Both the position numbers and the translations under genes were made by a program. Shown here piece after piece: positions 1 to 8,625 of a stretch of DNA of 64,000 bases; positions within the stretch are counted from its first letter, which is position 1; the number at the start of each line of letters is the position of its first letter. Under the pieces are notes generated by a model that was given only the letters and a program-made list of their open reading frames with translations, was not told the DNA's origin and made no database searches. The DNA comes from Methylobacterium sp. E-065 (GTDB taxonomy: Bacteria > Pseudomonadota > Alphaproteobacteria > Rhizobiales > Beijerinckiaceae): positions 62,001 to 126,000 of the forward strand of contig NZ_JAKSYD010000188.1 of the NCBI RefSeq assembly GCF_022829605.1, read 5' to 3'.

Positions 1-2
1 AC

Positions 3-221
3 GCGGCGTTGAGCGGGGAGGGGGCGGCTTTCGCCGAATCCGCCCGGGTCCTGCGCGACCTCGGTGGTCTGAAGCGGCTGCTCGACGAGGTCGATGCCGA
101 GGGCGCCCACGGCGCGACGGGGGAGGGCGGCGATGACAATCTCGAACGCGACCTGCCCGGGCTCCGCGCGGAGATCGCGCGACGCTATGATGGCTTTGTC
201 GGCGGCGGGGCGCCTGCCTGA
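3..221 (+). CDS. C-terminal fragment of a GTA gp1/small-terminase-like protein (cut by window edge)
   Basis: The frame is open from the left edge of the window to a TGA at 219-221, so this is the 3' end of a gene that starts outside. About 72 residues are visible: charged, probably helical, with a stretch reading VLRDLGGLKRLLDEVDAEGA and a C-terminal helix ending in ARRYDGFV. It overlaps the next gene (large terminase) by about 35 bases, the usual spacing of a small-terminase/gp1 gene before gp2 in GTA clusters. I do not recognise a domain. The assignment rests on position and size, so it is inference. Confidence 0.5.
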   Translation, partial: AALSGEGAAFAESARVLRDLGGLKRLLDEVDAEGAHGATGEGGDDNLERDLPGLRAEIARRYDGFVGGGAPA

Positions 222-1494
222 TTTTCTTGCCACACTGCCATCCGAACTGATCCGGGCGCTCGACGCCGATTGGCTGCACCGGGCACGCGCCGATCAGCTG
301 CCGCCGGCCGATACCGGTCTCTGGACGACCTGGGCTGTGATCGGCGGCCGCGGCAGCGGCAAGACCCGCACGGGGGCCGAGTGGGTCGATGCCCTGGCGC
401 GGGGCGATCCGGCCTTCACGCCCGAGCCGGTCGGGCGCATCGCGCTGGTGGGGGAGACGCATCTCGACGTGCGCGAGGTGATGATCGAGGGCCCGTCGGG
501 AATCCTCGGCCTGCCCCGGCACGGCCGGACCCGGCCGGTCTGGTCGCCGAGCCGGCGGCGCCTGGAATGGGCGAACGGCGCCGTCGCCCAGGCGTTCTCG
601 GCCGAGGAGCCGGACGCCCTGCGCGGCCCCCAATTCGGGGCCGCATGGTGCGACGAGGCCGCCAAGTGGCGCCGGCCGGACGCCGCCTTCGACATGCTGC
701 AATTCGGCCTGCGCCTCGGCGCCCGGCCGCGCAACCTCGTCACCACCACGCCGCGGCCGGTGCCGCTGATCCGGCGCCTGCTCGACGACCCGCGCACCGT
801 GGTCAGCCGGGCCCGGACCCGCGACAACGCCGAGCACCTCGCGCCGGATTTCCTCGAGCGCGTGGTCGGCCGCTACGCCGGCACACGCCTCGGCCGCCAG
901 GAACTCGATGGCGAGTTGATCGAGGACCGGGACGACGCCCTGTGGGACCGCGCCGGCCTCGAAGCTGGCCGGGTCGCTGCCGCGCCGGATCTCGGGCGGA
1001 TCGTCGTGGCGGTCGATCCGCCCGCGAGTTCGGGGGCCCGTTCGGATGCCTGCGGGATCGTGGCGGCGGGCCGCGCGAATGGGCAGGCCTACGTGCTGGC
1101 CGATGCGAGCCTGCCCCGCGCCACGCCGCAGGCCTGGGCCGGGGCGGCGCTGGCCCTCTACCACCGGTTCGCCGCGGACGCCCTCGTGGTCGAGGTCAAC
1201 CAGGGCGGCGAGATGGCGGCTTCCGTGCTGGCGCAGTGCGATCCCGCCGTGCCGGTCACCCGGGTCCACGCCACGCGGGGTAAGTACCTGCGGGCCGAGC
1301 CGGTCTCGCTGCTCTATGCCCGCGGCCTCGTCCACCATGTCGGGGCGTTTCCGGCGCTGGAGGACGAACTGTGCGATTTCGGGCCGGACGGCCTGTCCGG
1401 CGGGGGCTCGCCCGACCGGCTCGACGCCCTGGTCTGGGCGCTGACGCATCTGATGCTGGAGGTGCGGGCGGAACCCCGCATCCGGCGGCTCTAG
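187..1494 (+). CDS. Phage/GTA terminase large subunit (RcGTA gp2-like)
   Basis: The DNA-packaging motor: an ATPase that translocates DNA into the capsid plus a nuclease that cuts it. About 435 residues. Walker A is GGRGSGKT near residues 53-60, a Walker B-like CDEAAKW lies near 150, and a C-terminal nuclease domain opens with VVAVDPPA near 273. The start is placed at the ATG at 187 (ATGATG), because the upstream in-frame extension to 94 is Arg/Pro-rich antisense-like sequence and would overlap the previous gene deeply. The protein looks complete. It is the first full gene of the head-morphogenesis block and is followed by a 348-base gap. The family is certain. Its GTA rather than phage origin follows from the gene order downstream. 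Confidence 0.93.
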   Translation: MMALSAAGRLPDFLATLPSELIRALDADWLHRARADQLPPADTGLWTTWAVIGGRGSGKTRTGAEWVDALARGDPAFTPEPVGRIALVGETHLDVREVMIEGPSGILGLPRHGRTRPVWSPSRRRLEWANGAVAQAFSAEEPDALRGPQFGAAWCDEAAKWRRPDAAFDMLQFGLRLGARPRNLVTTTPRPVPLIRRLLDDPRTVVSRARTRDNAEHLAPDFLERVVGRYAGTRLGRQELDGELIEDRDDALWDRAGLEAGRVAAAPDLGRIVVAVDPPASSGARSDACGIVAAGRANGQAYVLADASLPRATPQAWAGAALALYHRFAADALVVEVNQGGEMAASVLAQCDPAVPVTRVHATRGKYLRAEPVSLLYARGLVHHVGAFPALEDELCDFGPDGLSGGGSPDRLDALVWALTHLMLEVRAEPRIRRL

Positions 1495-1842
1495 ATGTCA
1501 TTGCCGGAGTAGCCACCGGTTCGGCGCGAGAGCGCGCGTCACAACAACGGCTCAAGGCCGGCCGGAAAACAATACGGCGCGCCTCCATGGGAAGCGCGCC
1601 GAGAGGCGGTTCGTGGTCTCAGGAACGAACTGCATCCTGTATACACGATTGTGTGTGGTCCACTGTGGCGTCCGCACCACTGTTGCGCGCGGAGCGCAGT
1701 CTAAACCCCGCTTTTTTCCCTGTCCCTGGGATTATCCGGGCCCGTGAGGGTCCGCGGGACATCCCGCGCGATCCAGGCGCGGCCGGATCGCGCGGGGCCG
1801 CGGCCCGTGCATCGCGCGACCCTAACGCAGGACCAGACCGGC
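1495..1842 (+). other. Intergenic gap between terminase and portal genes
   Basis: About 350 bases without a convincing gene. Open frames across it are extensions of neighbouring frames with no family features. A T-rich patch (about 1700-1722) and an imperfect TGTATACACGATTGTGTG stretch near 1636-1655 are the only visible irregularities. GTA backbones usually have terminase and portal close together, so this spacer is longer than expected. I see no promoter or RNA I would defend. Confidence 0.4.
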
Positions 1843-3030
1843 ATGGCGAACCTTCTCGAACGGTTGGCGCGGGTCACCCGACGCGATGCCCGCGACATGG
1901 CCCCCGCCACCAAGGCCGCCCCGGCTTTCGCGCTCTATGCCGACAGTCGGGCCTCTTGGACGCCCCGCGACCCGGCGGCGCTCGCGCAAGCCGGCTATGC
2001 GCGCAACCCCGTGGTCCACCGGGCGGTCCGGCTGGTCGCCGAGAGCGCCGCGAGCCTCCCGATGATCGCCACCGGACCCGGGGCGGAACGGGGCGGCGAC
2101 CTGCTGGCGCTGCTCGCCCGGCCGAACCCGCGGGAAAGCGGCACGCAACTGCTGGAGACCGTCTACGCAGACCTTCTCCTGACCGGGACCGCCTATCTGG
2201 AGGCGGTCGCCCTCGACGGCCGGGTCGCGGCGCTCCAGGCCCTCCGGCCGGGCCGGATGCGGATGCTGCCGGGGCCAGATGGCTGGCCCGCTTCCTACGT
2301 CTACACCGCGGGCGGGCGCAGCCGCCGGTTCGACCTGCCGGCGCCCGGGATCGCCGAGATCGCCCCGATCCTGGCCCTCAGCCTGTTCAATCCGGACGAC
2401 GAGACCGGCGGCCTCGCGCCCATCACGGCGGCGGCGGCCGCCCTCGACATCCACAACGCGGCGAGCGCCTGGAACAAGGCGCTCCTCGACAACGCCGCCC
2501 GGCCTTCCGGGGCGCTGGTCTTCGCGGGCGCGACACTGTCCGAGCCGCAATTCGACCGGCTGAAGGCGGAGCTGGAGGCGAATTACCAGGGCGCCGCCAA
2601 TGCCGGCCGGCCGCTGCTGCTGGAGGGCGGGCTCGATTGGAAGCCGCTCGCTTTGTCGCCCCGGGACATGGATTTCGTGGAGGCGAAGAATGCGGCTGCC
2701 CGGGAGATCGCCCTGGCGTTCGGGGTTCCGCCCCTGCTGCTCGGCCTGCCCGGGGACAACACCCACGCCAACTACGCCGAGGCCAACCGGGCGCTCTACC
2801 GCCAGACCCTGATCCCGCTGGCAAGCCGCACCGCGCAGGCCCTCGCGGTCTGGCTCGAGCCCGCCTTCGGGCCGGTGGACCTGGAACCCGACCTCGACCG
2901 GATCGAGGCGCTCGCCGCCGAGCGGGAATCCCTGTGGCGCCGCGTCCAGGCCGCGGAGTTCTTGTCGGTCGCTGAGAAGCGCGAGGCGGTGGGTTATCCG
3001 CCGGAGATGCCCGGAGCGGCGGCGGGCTGA
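1843..3030 (+). CDS. Phage/GTA portal protein (gp3-like, HK97 type)
   Basis: Forms the dodecameric portal at the capsid vertex through which DNA enters and to which the tail attaches. About 395 residues beginning MANLLERLARVTRR. The ATG at 1843 follows an AGGA-type ribosome-binding sequence (CAGGACC); the longer frame upstream lacks family resemblance. Features typical of HK97 portals include NPVVHRAVRLVAE near the N-terminus, the GTAYLEAV strand, and a C-terminal half with FGVPPLLLGLPGDNTHANYAEANRALY. Length fits the family. Followed by a palindromic repeat and then the protease gene. Confidence 0.93.
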   Translation: MANLLERLARVTRRDARDMAPATKAAPAFALYADSRASWTPRDPAALAQAGYARNPVVHRAVRLVAESAASLPMIATGPGAERGGDLLALLARPNPRESGTQLLETVYADLLLTGTAYLEAVALDGRVAALQALRPGRMRMLPGPDGWPASYVYTAGGRSRRFDLPAPGIAEIAPILALSLFNPDDETGGLAPITAAAAALDIHNAASAWNKALLDNAARPSGALVFAGATLSEPQFDRLKAELEANYQGAANAGRPLLLEGGLDWKPLALSPRDMDFVEAKNAAAREIALAFGVPPLLLGLPGDNTHANYAEANRALYRQTLIPLASRTAQALAVWLEPAFGPVDLEPDLDRIEALAAERESLWRRVQAAEFLSVAEKREAVGYPPEMPGAAAG

Positions 3031-3123
3031 CGATACGCGCCGCCTCTCTCTCTCTCCACAGCAAAAGCTCCGACGTTCACATATCTCAGGCCGACATCGA
3101 CGCTTGCGGCCAAGCGCGACAGG

Positions 3124-3264
3124 CCCCCTCTCCCGTGCGGGAGAGGGTTGGGGTGAGGGATGAGAACTCTCAGGATCGAGCACGTGATCGATGTGCCGAC
3201 GGGGCGCGCCTCGGTCTGAAAGTTCTCGACCCTCACCCTGTCCCTCTCCCGCTCGGGAGAGGGG
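3124..3264 (+). repeat. Palindromic intergenic repeat, type A copy 1
   Basis: The left half is CCCTCTCCCGTGCGGGAGAGGG followed by TTGGGGTGAGGG. About 100 bases on, the mirror half CCTCACCCTGTCCCTCTCCC precedes GCTCGGGAGAGGGG. Each end is itself a hairpin and the two ends are inverted copies, as in a BIME/REP-like or MITE-like element. Similar arms recur at 7973-8112 and, split, at 11608-11984. The flanks (about 3073-3123) also match the flank of the second copy, so the full element may be near 190 bases. Confidence 0.85.
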
Positions 3265-3390
3265 ACCCGCCCTCGACCCTGAACCGATATGGCCAGACCC
3301 GATGCGCGAATCCGCAAGCCCTCAAAGGGGGGCGGGAGGGCGCGTCGCAAAACGGACTGCCCCTCCCGGAACCCACCCCCGAGGACTCCC

Positions 3391-3891
3391 ATGGACGGCC
3401 ATTTCACCGGCTATGCCAGCGTGTTCGGCGTGCCCGATCTCGGCCGCGACGTGGTCGTGCCGGGCGCTTTCGCGGCGAGCCTCGCGCGCCAGGGGCCGGC
3501 CGGCGTGCGGCTGCTGTTCCAGCACGATCCCGCCGAGCCGATCGGCCGGTGGCTGTCCTTACGCGAGGATGCCCACGGCCTGTTTGCGGAAGGGCAGCTC
3601 AACCTCGCGGTGCAGCGCGCCCGGGAGGTCGACGCGCTGCTGCGCGGCGGCGGCCTCGACGGCCTGTCGATCGGCTTCCGCACGCTGCTGGCCCGGCGGG
3701 GCGCGGGCGGCGAGCGCCGGCTGCACCGTGTCGATCTCTGGGAGATCTCCCTGGTGACCTTCCCGCTCCAGCCGCAGGCCCGGGCGAGTTCCGGTGCGGA
3801 TGCCCTTGCGGATGCCCTGGCCACGGAGATCCGCGGCCTGGCCCGCCGCATCGCCCCGAAGCCCGCACCGGCATCCACCCTGCGGCCCTGA
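3391..3891 (+). CDS. HK97-family prohead protease (gp4-like)
   Basis: Serine protease that cleaves the scaffolding N-terminus of the major capsid protein during head maturation. About 166 residues. Conserved elements are GYASVFGVPDLGRDVVVPGAF at the start, LLFQHDPAEPIGRW (the His region), LSIGFRT and LWEISLVTFP. The start ATG at 3391 follows GAGGA at 3381-3385. A longer frame from 3289 overlaps the repeat flank and adds only an Arg-rich tail, so it is not used. The gene lies 26 bases before the capsid gene and is probably cotranscribed with it. Confidence 0.92.
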   Translation: MDGHFTGYASVFGVPDLGRDVVVPGAFAASLARQGPAGVRLLFQHDPAEPIGRWLSLREDAHGLFAEGQLNLAVQRAREVDALLRGGGLDGLSIGFRTLLARRGAGGERRLHRVDLWEISLVTFPLQPQARASSGADALADALATEIRGLARRIAPKPAPASTLRP

Positions 3892-3917
3892 CTTCACCCC
3901 CTTCCCAGAGGTTCCCG

Positions 3918-5207
3918 ATGCACGCCGATACCCCGCTCGCGCCCGCCTTCGAGACCAAGGCCGCTCTCCCCGATCTGGAGAACAAGGCCGTCCGGCCCGA
4001 GGCGGCCCCGGTCCGCTCCGCCCTCGACGAGCTGTCGGCCGCCTTCGCGGCCTTCAAGGAGACCAACGACACCCGCATCGGACAGATCGAGGGCCGCCTC
4101 GGGCCCGATGGGCTCACCGAGGAGAAGCTCGCCCGGATCGACGCCGCCCTCGACGCAGCCCGCACCCGTCTCGACCGGATCCATCTGGAGCAGGCCCGGC
4201 CGCCGCTCGGCCAGCCGGGGCCGCGCCAGGATGCCGGCGCGCAGGAGCACAAGGCGGCCTTCGACCTCTACGTCCGGGCCGGGGAGAGCGCGGGTCTCAA
4301 GCGCCTGGAATCCAAGGCCCTCTCGACCGGCTCGGGGCCGGATGGCGGCTACCTCGTGCCCGGCACGATCGAGCGCACAGTGCTGACGCGCCTCGGTGAG
4401 ATCTCGCCAATCCGCGCCATCGCCAGCGTGCAGCAGATCTCGGGAGCGCAGTACAAGCGTGCGGTGTCGGTGGGCGCCCCCGTGACCGGCTGGGCGGCCG
4501 AGACCGCCCCGCGCCCGCAGACCGACGCGCCGGTGCTCTCCGAGATCGCGTTCCCCGCCATGGAACTCTACGCGATGCCGGCCGCCACCCAGACCCTGCT
4601 GGACGACGCCGTGGTCGATCTCGACGCGTGGCTCTCGGCCGAGATCGAGACCGCCTTCGCCGAGCAGGAGGGCGTCGCCTTCGTGACCGGCAACGGCGTG
4701 AGCCGCCCGCAGGGTTTTCTGAGCTACAACACGGTCGCCAATGCCGCCTGGGTTCCGGGCAAGCTCGGGTTCGTGGCGACGGGCGCGGCCGGGGCCTTCC
4801 CGTCGGGCAACCCGGGGGACGCCCTGTTCGACCTGATCTACGGGTTGCGGGCGGGCTATCGCCAGAATGCCGGCTTCGTGATGAACCGGCGCACCCAGAG
4901 CGCGATCCGGAAGTTCAAGGATTCCGAAGGCAACTACCTCTGGCAGCCGCCGCTCGCCGCCGGCCGGCCCGCGACCCTGGTCGGCTTCCCGGTGACGGAG
5001 GCCGAGGCGATGCCCGACCTCGCCAAGGACAGCCTGTCGGTCGCCTTCGGCGATTTCCGCCGGGGCTATCTCGTGGTGGACCGCACCGGGATGCGCGTGC
5101 TGCGCGACCCGTATTCCGCCAAGCCCTACGTGCTGTTCTACACGACCAAGCGCGTCGGCGGCGGGGTGCAGGATTTCGCCGCGATCAAGCTGCTGAAGTT
5201 CGCTTGA
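3918..5207 (+). CDS. Major capsid protein, HK97 fold (gp5-like)
   Basis: The main shell protein. About 429 residues. The N-terminal part to about residue 110 is charged and coiled-coil-like (LDELSAAFAAFKETND and following), matching a delta/scaffold domain normally removed by the prohead protease. The mature domain begins around STGSGPDGGYLVPGTIE and contains WAAETAPRP, FVTGNGVSRPQGFL and the closing FGDFRRGYLVVDRTGMRVLRDPY, all classic for phage_capsid family members. The start ATG at 3918 is preceded by CAGAGG. Immediately downstream comes a type B repeat and then minus-strand cargo, so the usual gp5-gp6 neighbourhood is broken here. Confidence 0.95.
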   Translation: MHADTPLAPAFETKAALPDLENKAVRPEAAPVRSALDELSAAFAAFKETNDTRIGQIEGRLGPDGLTEEKLARIDAALDAARTRLDRIHLEQARPPLGQPGPRQDAGAQEHKAAFDLYVRAGESAGLKRLESKALSTGSGPDGGYLVPGTIERTVLTRLGEISPIRAIASVQQISGAQYKRAVSVGAPVTGWAAETAPRPQTDAPVLSEIAFPAMELYAMPAATQTLLDDAVVDLDAWLSAEIETAFAEQEGVAFVTGNGVSRPQGFLSYNTVANAAWVPGKLGFVATGAAGAFPSGNPGDALFDLIYGLRAGYRQNAGFVMNRRTQSAIRKFKDSEGNYLWQPPLAAGRPATLVGFPVTEAEAMPDLAKDSLSVAFGDFRRGYLVVDRTGMRVLRDPYSAKPYVLFYTTKRVGGGVQDFAAIKLLKFA

Positions 5208-5216
5208 GCAGTCTTT

Positions 5217-5312
5217 CCCCTCCCCCTTGCGGGGAGGGGCCAGGGGTGGGGGTGGTGCAGGCTTGAGCGACGCGGTGTCTCCTGCACCTCCTCCCCGCAA
5301 GGGGGAGGAGAG
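5217..5312 (+). repeat. Palindromic intergenic repeat, type B copy 1
   Basis: Left arm CCCCTCCCCCTTGCGGGGAG with GGGCCAGGGGTGGGGGTGG; right arm TCCTCCCCGCAAGGGGGAGGAG. The arms are inverted copies around a centre of about 40 bases. The element sits directly after the capsid gene and before the convergent dps gene, at the left border of the cargo block. The same arm type is found inside the nested array at 11626-11852. Confidence 0.82.
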
Positions 5313-5381
5313 AAAGCGTCCGCCAGCGATGCGTGAGCATCGTGGCGTCGGCGAGAGATAGAGAGCGTGCTGGATGTGCTC

Positions 5382-5927
5382 TCAGCGGCCCGCATTGCCG
5401 TCGCGCAGGGCGCCGGTCGGCTCCTGCACGTGGGCCTCGAGGAACCAGAGCTGCTTGTCGACCGCCCGGGAAATCTCCGTGAAGAGATCGGCCGTGTCGG
5501 GATCACCGGCCTCGTCGGTCTCGTCGATGTTCTCGCGGACCGCGTTGGCGTAGGCGGCGTAGCTGTCGATCAGCGCGGCGATGTGATCGGCGATCGCGTA
5601 GATGCCGGTCGGGTAGGCCGGCAGCTTGGTGCGCTCGGCGACGGCCTGGGTCGAGCCGAAGGCCGTGGCGCCGAGCTGGACCGCGCGCTCGGCGACGCTG
5701 TCGTTGAACTCGTCGATCTCGGTGCGGAACCCATCAAGCATCTCGTGGACGCCGATGAACTGCGGGCCCTTCAGGTTCCAGTGCGCCTGCTTGATCGCCA
5801 GCGCCAGATCGATGCCGTCCGCCAGCCGGGCGTTGAGGGCCTCGATCGAGACCTTCTTGGCGTTCGAGTCGGTGTTGTTGCGGGTCTTGTGCGACCGGGG
5901 GGTGTTGCTGGTGCCGGTGTCGGCCAT
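5382..5927 (-). CDS. dps: Dps-family ferritin-like DNA-protection protein
   Basis: Dodecameric mini-ferritin that oxidises and stores iron with peroxide and can bind DNA. About 181 residues. The family signature is AIKQAHWNLKGPQFIGVHEMLDGF followed by EIDEFNDSVAERAVQLG, which carries the inter-subunit ferroxidase His, Asp and Glu residues. The N-terminal 25 residues are Lys/Arg/Asn-rich (SHKTRNNTDSNAKK), as in Dps proteins that bind DNA. The start ATG (complement of 5925-5927) follows CGGAGC. It lies on the strand opposite to the GTA genes, between capsid and gp6, so it looks like cargo rather than backbone. Confidence 0.93.
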   Translation of the reverse strand: MADTGTSNTPRSHKTRNNTDSNAKKVSIEALNARLADGIDLALAIKQAHWNLKGPQFIGVHEMLDGFRTEIDEFNDSVAERAVQLGATAFGSTQAVAERTKLPAYPTGIYAIADHIAALIDSYAAYANAVRENIDETDEAGDPDTADLFTEISRAVDKQLWFLEAHVQEPTGALRDGNAGR

Positions 5928-6102
5928 GGTTTCGCTCCGTGAGCTTAAGAGGTTCGGATTCGAAAGTGTCGATGCGGCCACAGGTTCCCCGGGCGCGACC
6001 GATCCGGGGAACGCCGCGTGTCTGCCAGCACATGGCACGCCTAGCTGTCGCGGTGCGATCAGGGCTTGCGCTAAGTCCTTGTTCCGACGCGCTTACCGGC
6101 GG

Positions 6103-7011
6103 CTAGTTGCGGCGGGTGCGCGCCGTCCAGACGGGCCGGTTGCCGCGCGGCAGCGCATCGCTCACCTGCATCTGAGACAGTTCGGCCGCGCGCGCCGAGA
6201 TCCACCCGGCATGCTCGGCTACCGGGGTCACCGCGGTGAAGCCGCCGCAGGCGGTCCGGCGGGTTCCCTGCTGCAGCGCACCGCTCGACCAGCTCACCAC
6301 GCCGACGATCCGGTAGCCGCCCGGGCCCCCGGTGAGGATCGGGCCGCCGGAATCGCCCAGGCACGCGCCGGCCCCCGAGGTCTCGGCCATGCGGCGCCGG
6401 TCGGTCACCACGGTCACCCGGTTGGCGACCTGCAGCGAGCCGATCGAGACGAGATGCGCCAGCCGCAGGGTGCGGGCCGAGCCCCGCCGGTTTTCGGCGA
6501 CCACGCCGAAGCCCGCGATGTCGACCGGTTCGCCCGTGGTGATCGAGCCGGCGCCGCGCGGATCGAGGGGGGCGTAATCGGGGCCGAGGGGGCGTTCGAG
6601 CTTGAGCAGCGCCAGATCGACGCCGGGCTGCTCCTCCGGTGTCGTGCCGGGCACGAAATCGGGATGCATCGTCGTGGCTATCACCGCCGTCCGGCGCTGG
6701 CGGAAGCCCCGGTCGACGCCGATCACCGTGTAGCCTGCCGGACGCATCACGCAATGGGCGGCGCTGAGGACGAGATCCGGGGCGATCAGCGTGCCGGAGC
6801 AGATTTCGCCCTCCGTGCTCTCGATGCGCACGACGAAGCTGCGCGCCCCGTTCGGATCGCGGGTGGTCACGCCGTTGATCACCGCGGAGGCGGGCGCGGG
6901 GAGGAGCCCGGCCAGCGCCCCGAGCAACGCCGCACCCAGCAGGCCGCCCCCGAAACGCCCGCGTGCACAATGCCCGCGGAAGCCGGTCTTGCGGATCGGG
7001 CGAGGGAACAT
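6103..7011 (-). CDS. Secreted trypsin-like (S1) serine protease
   Basis: 302 residues. A signal peptide (about residues 1-43: basic start, hydrophobic LLGAALLGALAGLLP, then ASA) implies export. The catalytic triad is visible: His in LSAAHC, Asp in GVDLALLKL and Ser in GDSGGP. A propeptide-like VINGV after the signal resembles the trypsin activation site. Substrate unknown. Encoded opposite to the GTA genes, in the cargo block after dps. A second S1 protease (8626-9363) stands in the same block. Bacterial S1 proteases next to phage-like structural genes are unusual. Confidence 0.88.
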   Translation of the reverse strand: MFPRPIRKTGFRGHCARGRFGGGLLGAALLGALAGLLPAPASAVINGVTTRDPNGARSFVVRIESTEGEICSGTLIAPDLVLSAAHCVMRPAGYTVIGVDRGFRQRRTAVIATTMHPDFVPGTTPEEQPGVDLALLKLERPLGPDYAPLDPRGAGSITTGEPVDIAGFGVVAENRRGSARTLRLAHLVSIGSLQVANRVTVVTDRRRMAETSGAGACLGDSGGPILTGGPGGYRIVGVVSWSSGALQQGTRRTACGGFTAVTPVAEHAGWISARAAELSQMQVSDALPRGNRPVWTARTRRN

Positions 7012-7518
7012 CGGGCACTCCGGGGCGCGGTCGGCGCGGGTGGCACGCCCCAGACAGGCGGGCGACGTGGGGGAGCCTAGTGCAATGGAATGTCCTGGCC
7101 AAGCTGATGTTCCCTGCGGATCCGTTCCATCCAGGCCGGCGTCGCGAAGGTTTTTCAGGGGCTTCGCGCGGGGCGGCGTGCCGACGGGCCCGCGTCACAC
7201 GGTGTGTCCGCGACCGTCGTGACCCCCGCCTCGGGTCGCGGTCGGCACACGGAGCCGAGGCGATCCTTCGATTTCCCGGACAGAGGGGGCGTTTTTGGCA
7301 AATGCCATCCGCTTGCGAAACGATACGGTAGCCCTACCGTGCTATGAACGAGGACACGCGCAACCCGCCTCGGTAAGGGCTGGTGCCATGTTTGACCGAA
7401 GGGCACGGGACGCTGCATGCACGTCGAGTATCTGCCACACGGGTCTCCCGGGAAGAATATTAGGATGTCTCAGCCATGAGCGACCTGATTGCAGCAGTAG
7501 GCCTGGGGATCCGAAACA
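7012..7518 (+). other. Gap upstream of the first S1 protease
   Basis: About 500 bases with no defensible gene. It holds the divergent upstream regions of the minus-strand protease and the plus-strand small membrane gene at 7519. A short reading frame beginning ATGAGCGACCTGATT at 7476 overlaps the next gene and has no supporting features. From about 7270 on, base composition is less GC-rich than the surroundings, which suggests recent acquisition or regulatory sequence. Confidence 0.35.
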
Positions 7519-7746
7519 ATGATCGGCTTGCTGGTGATTGCCTTGGCTGGCGCGGTGATGGGGTGGTACTTCCGCGTCGGCTTTGTCATTATTGCCTGTT
7601 TGGTATTCCTCGTCGCTGATATTATCCGCATCATTCTGAAGTCGAGTTTCCAGTTTGCCGATATTTTGATCCTGCTGGCCTACATGTCGGCTCTGCAGGG
7701 TGGATTCATGCTCGGTGCTTATCTCAAGCATCGGCGCCGTGATTAG
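7519..7746 (+). CDS. Small hypothetical membrane protein (75 aa)
   Basis: Predicted as a nearly all-hydrophobic protein with about three membrane segments: roughly residues 2-15, 19-40 and 46-66. It ends in a basic LKHRRRD tail. No family recognised. The upstream sequence has only a weak GGGGAT ribosome-binding candidate. Codon use is noticeably less GC-biased at third positions (ATT, TTT, GTA) than in neighbouring genes, a sign of different origin. It lies alone inside the cargo block. The coherent hydrophobic pattern supports a real gene, but function is unknown. Confidence 0.5.
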   Translation: MIGLLVIALAGAVMGWYFRVGFVIIACLVFLVADIIRIILKSSFQFADILILLAYMSALQGGFMLGAYLKHRRRD

Positions 7747-7972
7747 AATGCGCTTTGCCGAAGGGGATGCGGGTCCGACCTGAGAGCGCGTATCGGAGCA
7801 AAGCCTCGGGCCGCTCCCGATCGCCACGCGACGATCCTGCGCCGACAGGCACGTCGCGTTCTGCCATCCACGCCGGTGCCAACCGGAGATTGGTGAACAC
7901 CGCGGGCCGCGGGGGCTACGCGTTTAACGCATTTGGGTTCGACATTGACGTTCGTGACGGAGCGCGACCGGC

Positions 7973-8112
7973 CCCCTCTCCCGAGCGGGAGAGGGTTGGG
8001 GTGAGGGACGAGAACGTTCAGGATCGAGCGCGCCATTACGATGCGTGCCGGTCGGGCCTCATTCGGACAAGTCTCATCCCTCACCCTGTCCCTCTCCCGC
8101 CCGAGAGAGGCG
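7973..8112 (+). repeat. Palindromic intergenic repeat, type A copy 2
   Basis: Left arm CCCCCTCTCCCGAGCGGGAG then AGGGTTGGGGTGAGGG; right arm CCTCACCCTGTCCCTCTCCC then GCCCGAGAGAGG. It matches the first copy in arms, in the internal GAACGTTCAGGATCGAGCGC segment and in the GCGCGACCGG flank. With the type B copy at 5217 it brackets the dps/protease/small-gene segment. The remaining stretch 7747-7972 holds the left flank of the element and no gene. Confidence 0.84.
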
Positions 8113-8259
8113 GCCTGCGCACCATCCTGCGGCCGAGTTGCCACGCACGAGGCGTGAATCCGCAAGCGCGCGGAGGAGTGAGCCGGTGCCGCATTCGGCC
8201 AAGTTGGCGTCACGGCCGCGAGGGGCTCGCAACGCAGCCGGGCGCGGCCGTGAGATGGC

Positions 8260-8370
8260 TCAGAGCCACCAGATCACAGTGCCGCGCAGATAAGAGGCCG
8301 CAGCCCAGAGGATAATCGCCGTCATCGAGAGCGTCAGGCCCCAGCCCAGGCGTTGTCGGTGGTTCAACAT
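8260..8370 (-). CDS. Possible 36-residue single-span membrane protein
   Basis: Reads MLNHRQRLGWGLTLSMTAII and then a short hydrophobic tail ending VIWWL: a basic N-terminus followed by one membrane span. There is no strong Shine-Dalgarno sequence before the ATG (complement of 8368-8370), and a longer in-frame extension exists to 8469. Small proteins of this form are common in Rhizobiales but rarely named. It sits within the cargo block between the repeat and the second protease. Reported with low confidence because of its size. Confidence 0.38.
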   Translation of the reverse strand: MLNHRQRLGWGLTLSMTAIILWAAASYLRGTVIWWL

Positions 8371-8625
8371 GCGTCGCGGATACCCCGGGGCCGGCTCGTC
8401 TTCGCGTGCGCAACCGCCCTTGTCGGGCCGTGCGACGAATCCCGCTTGGGATGGCCGCCCGGTCGGCAAAAGATCTCGGCATCGCGCCGACCCGTTATTC
8501 CCGAGACCTGTCGCGAGACGGAGTCGGGCATTAACGCGTTCGGTTCAGTAACCGATCCGTATTCGGTCCAGCGGGGCCGTGGGCGATGCAGACTGCGCAG
8601 CGGGCGGGTCGTCCCGAGCGGCGTA

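Noticed and set aside
1371-2975. 534-codon plus-strand frame across the terminase-portal boundary
   Set aside because: Arg/Pro/Gly-rich shadow of the portal gene, which has clear motifs in another frame.
3135-3917. N-terminal extension of the capsid frame back to 3135
   Set aside because: Reads through the type A repeat and the protease gene in another frame; the capsid family starts at 3918.
7476-7620. Short frame beginning MSDLIAAVGLGI, reminiscent of DUF2065
   Set aside because: The resemblance ends after about 12 residues and the frame overlaps the better-supported 75-residue membrane gene.
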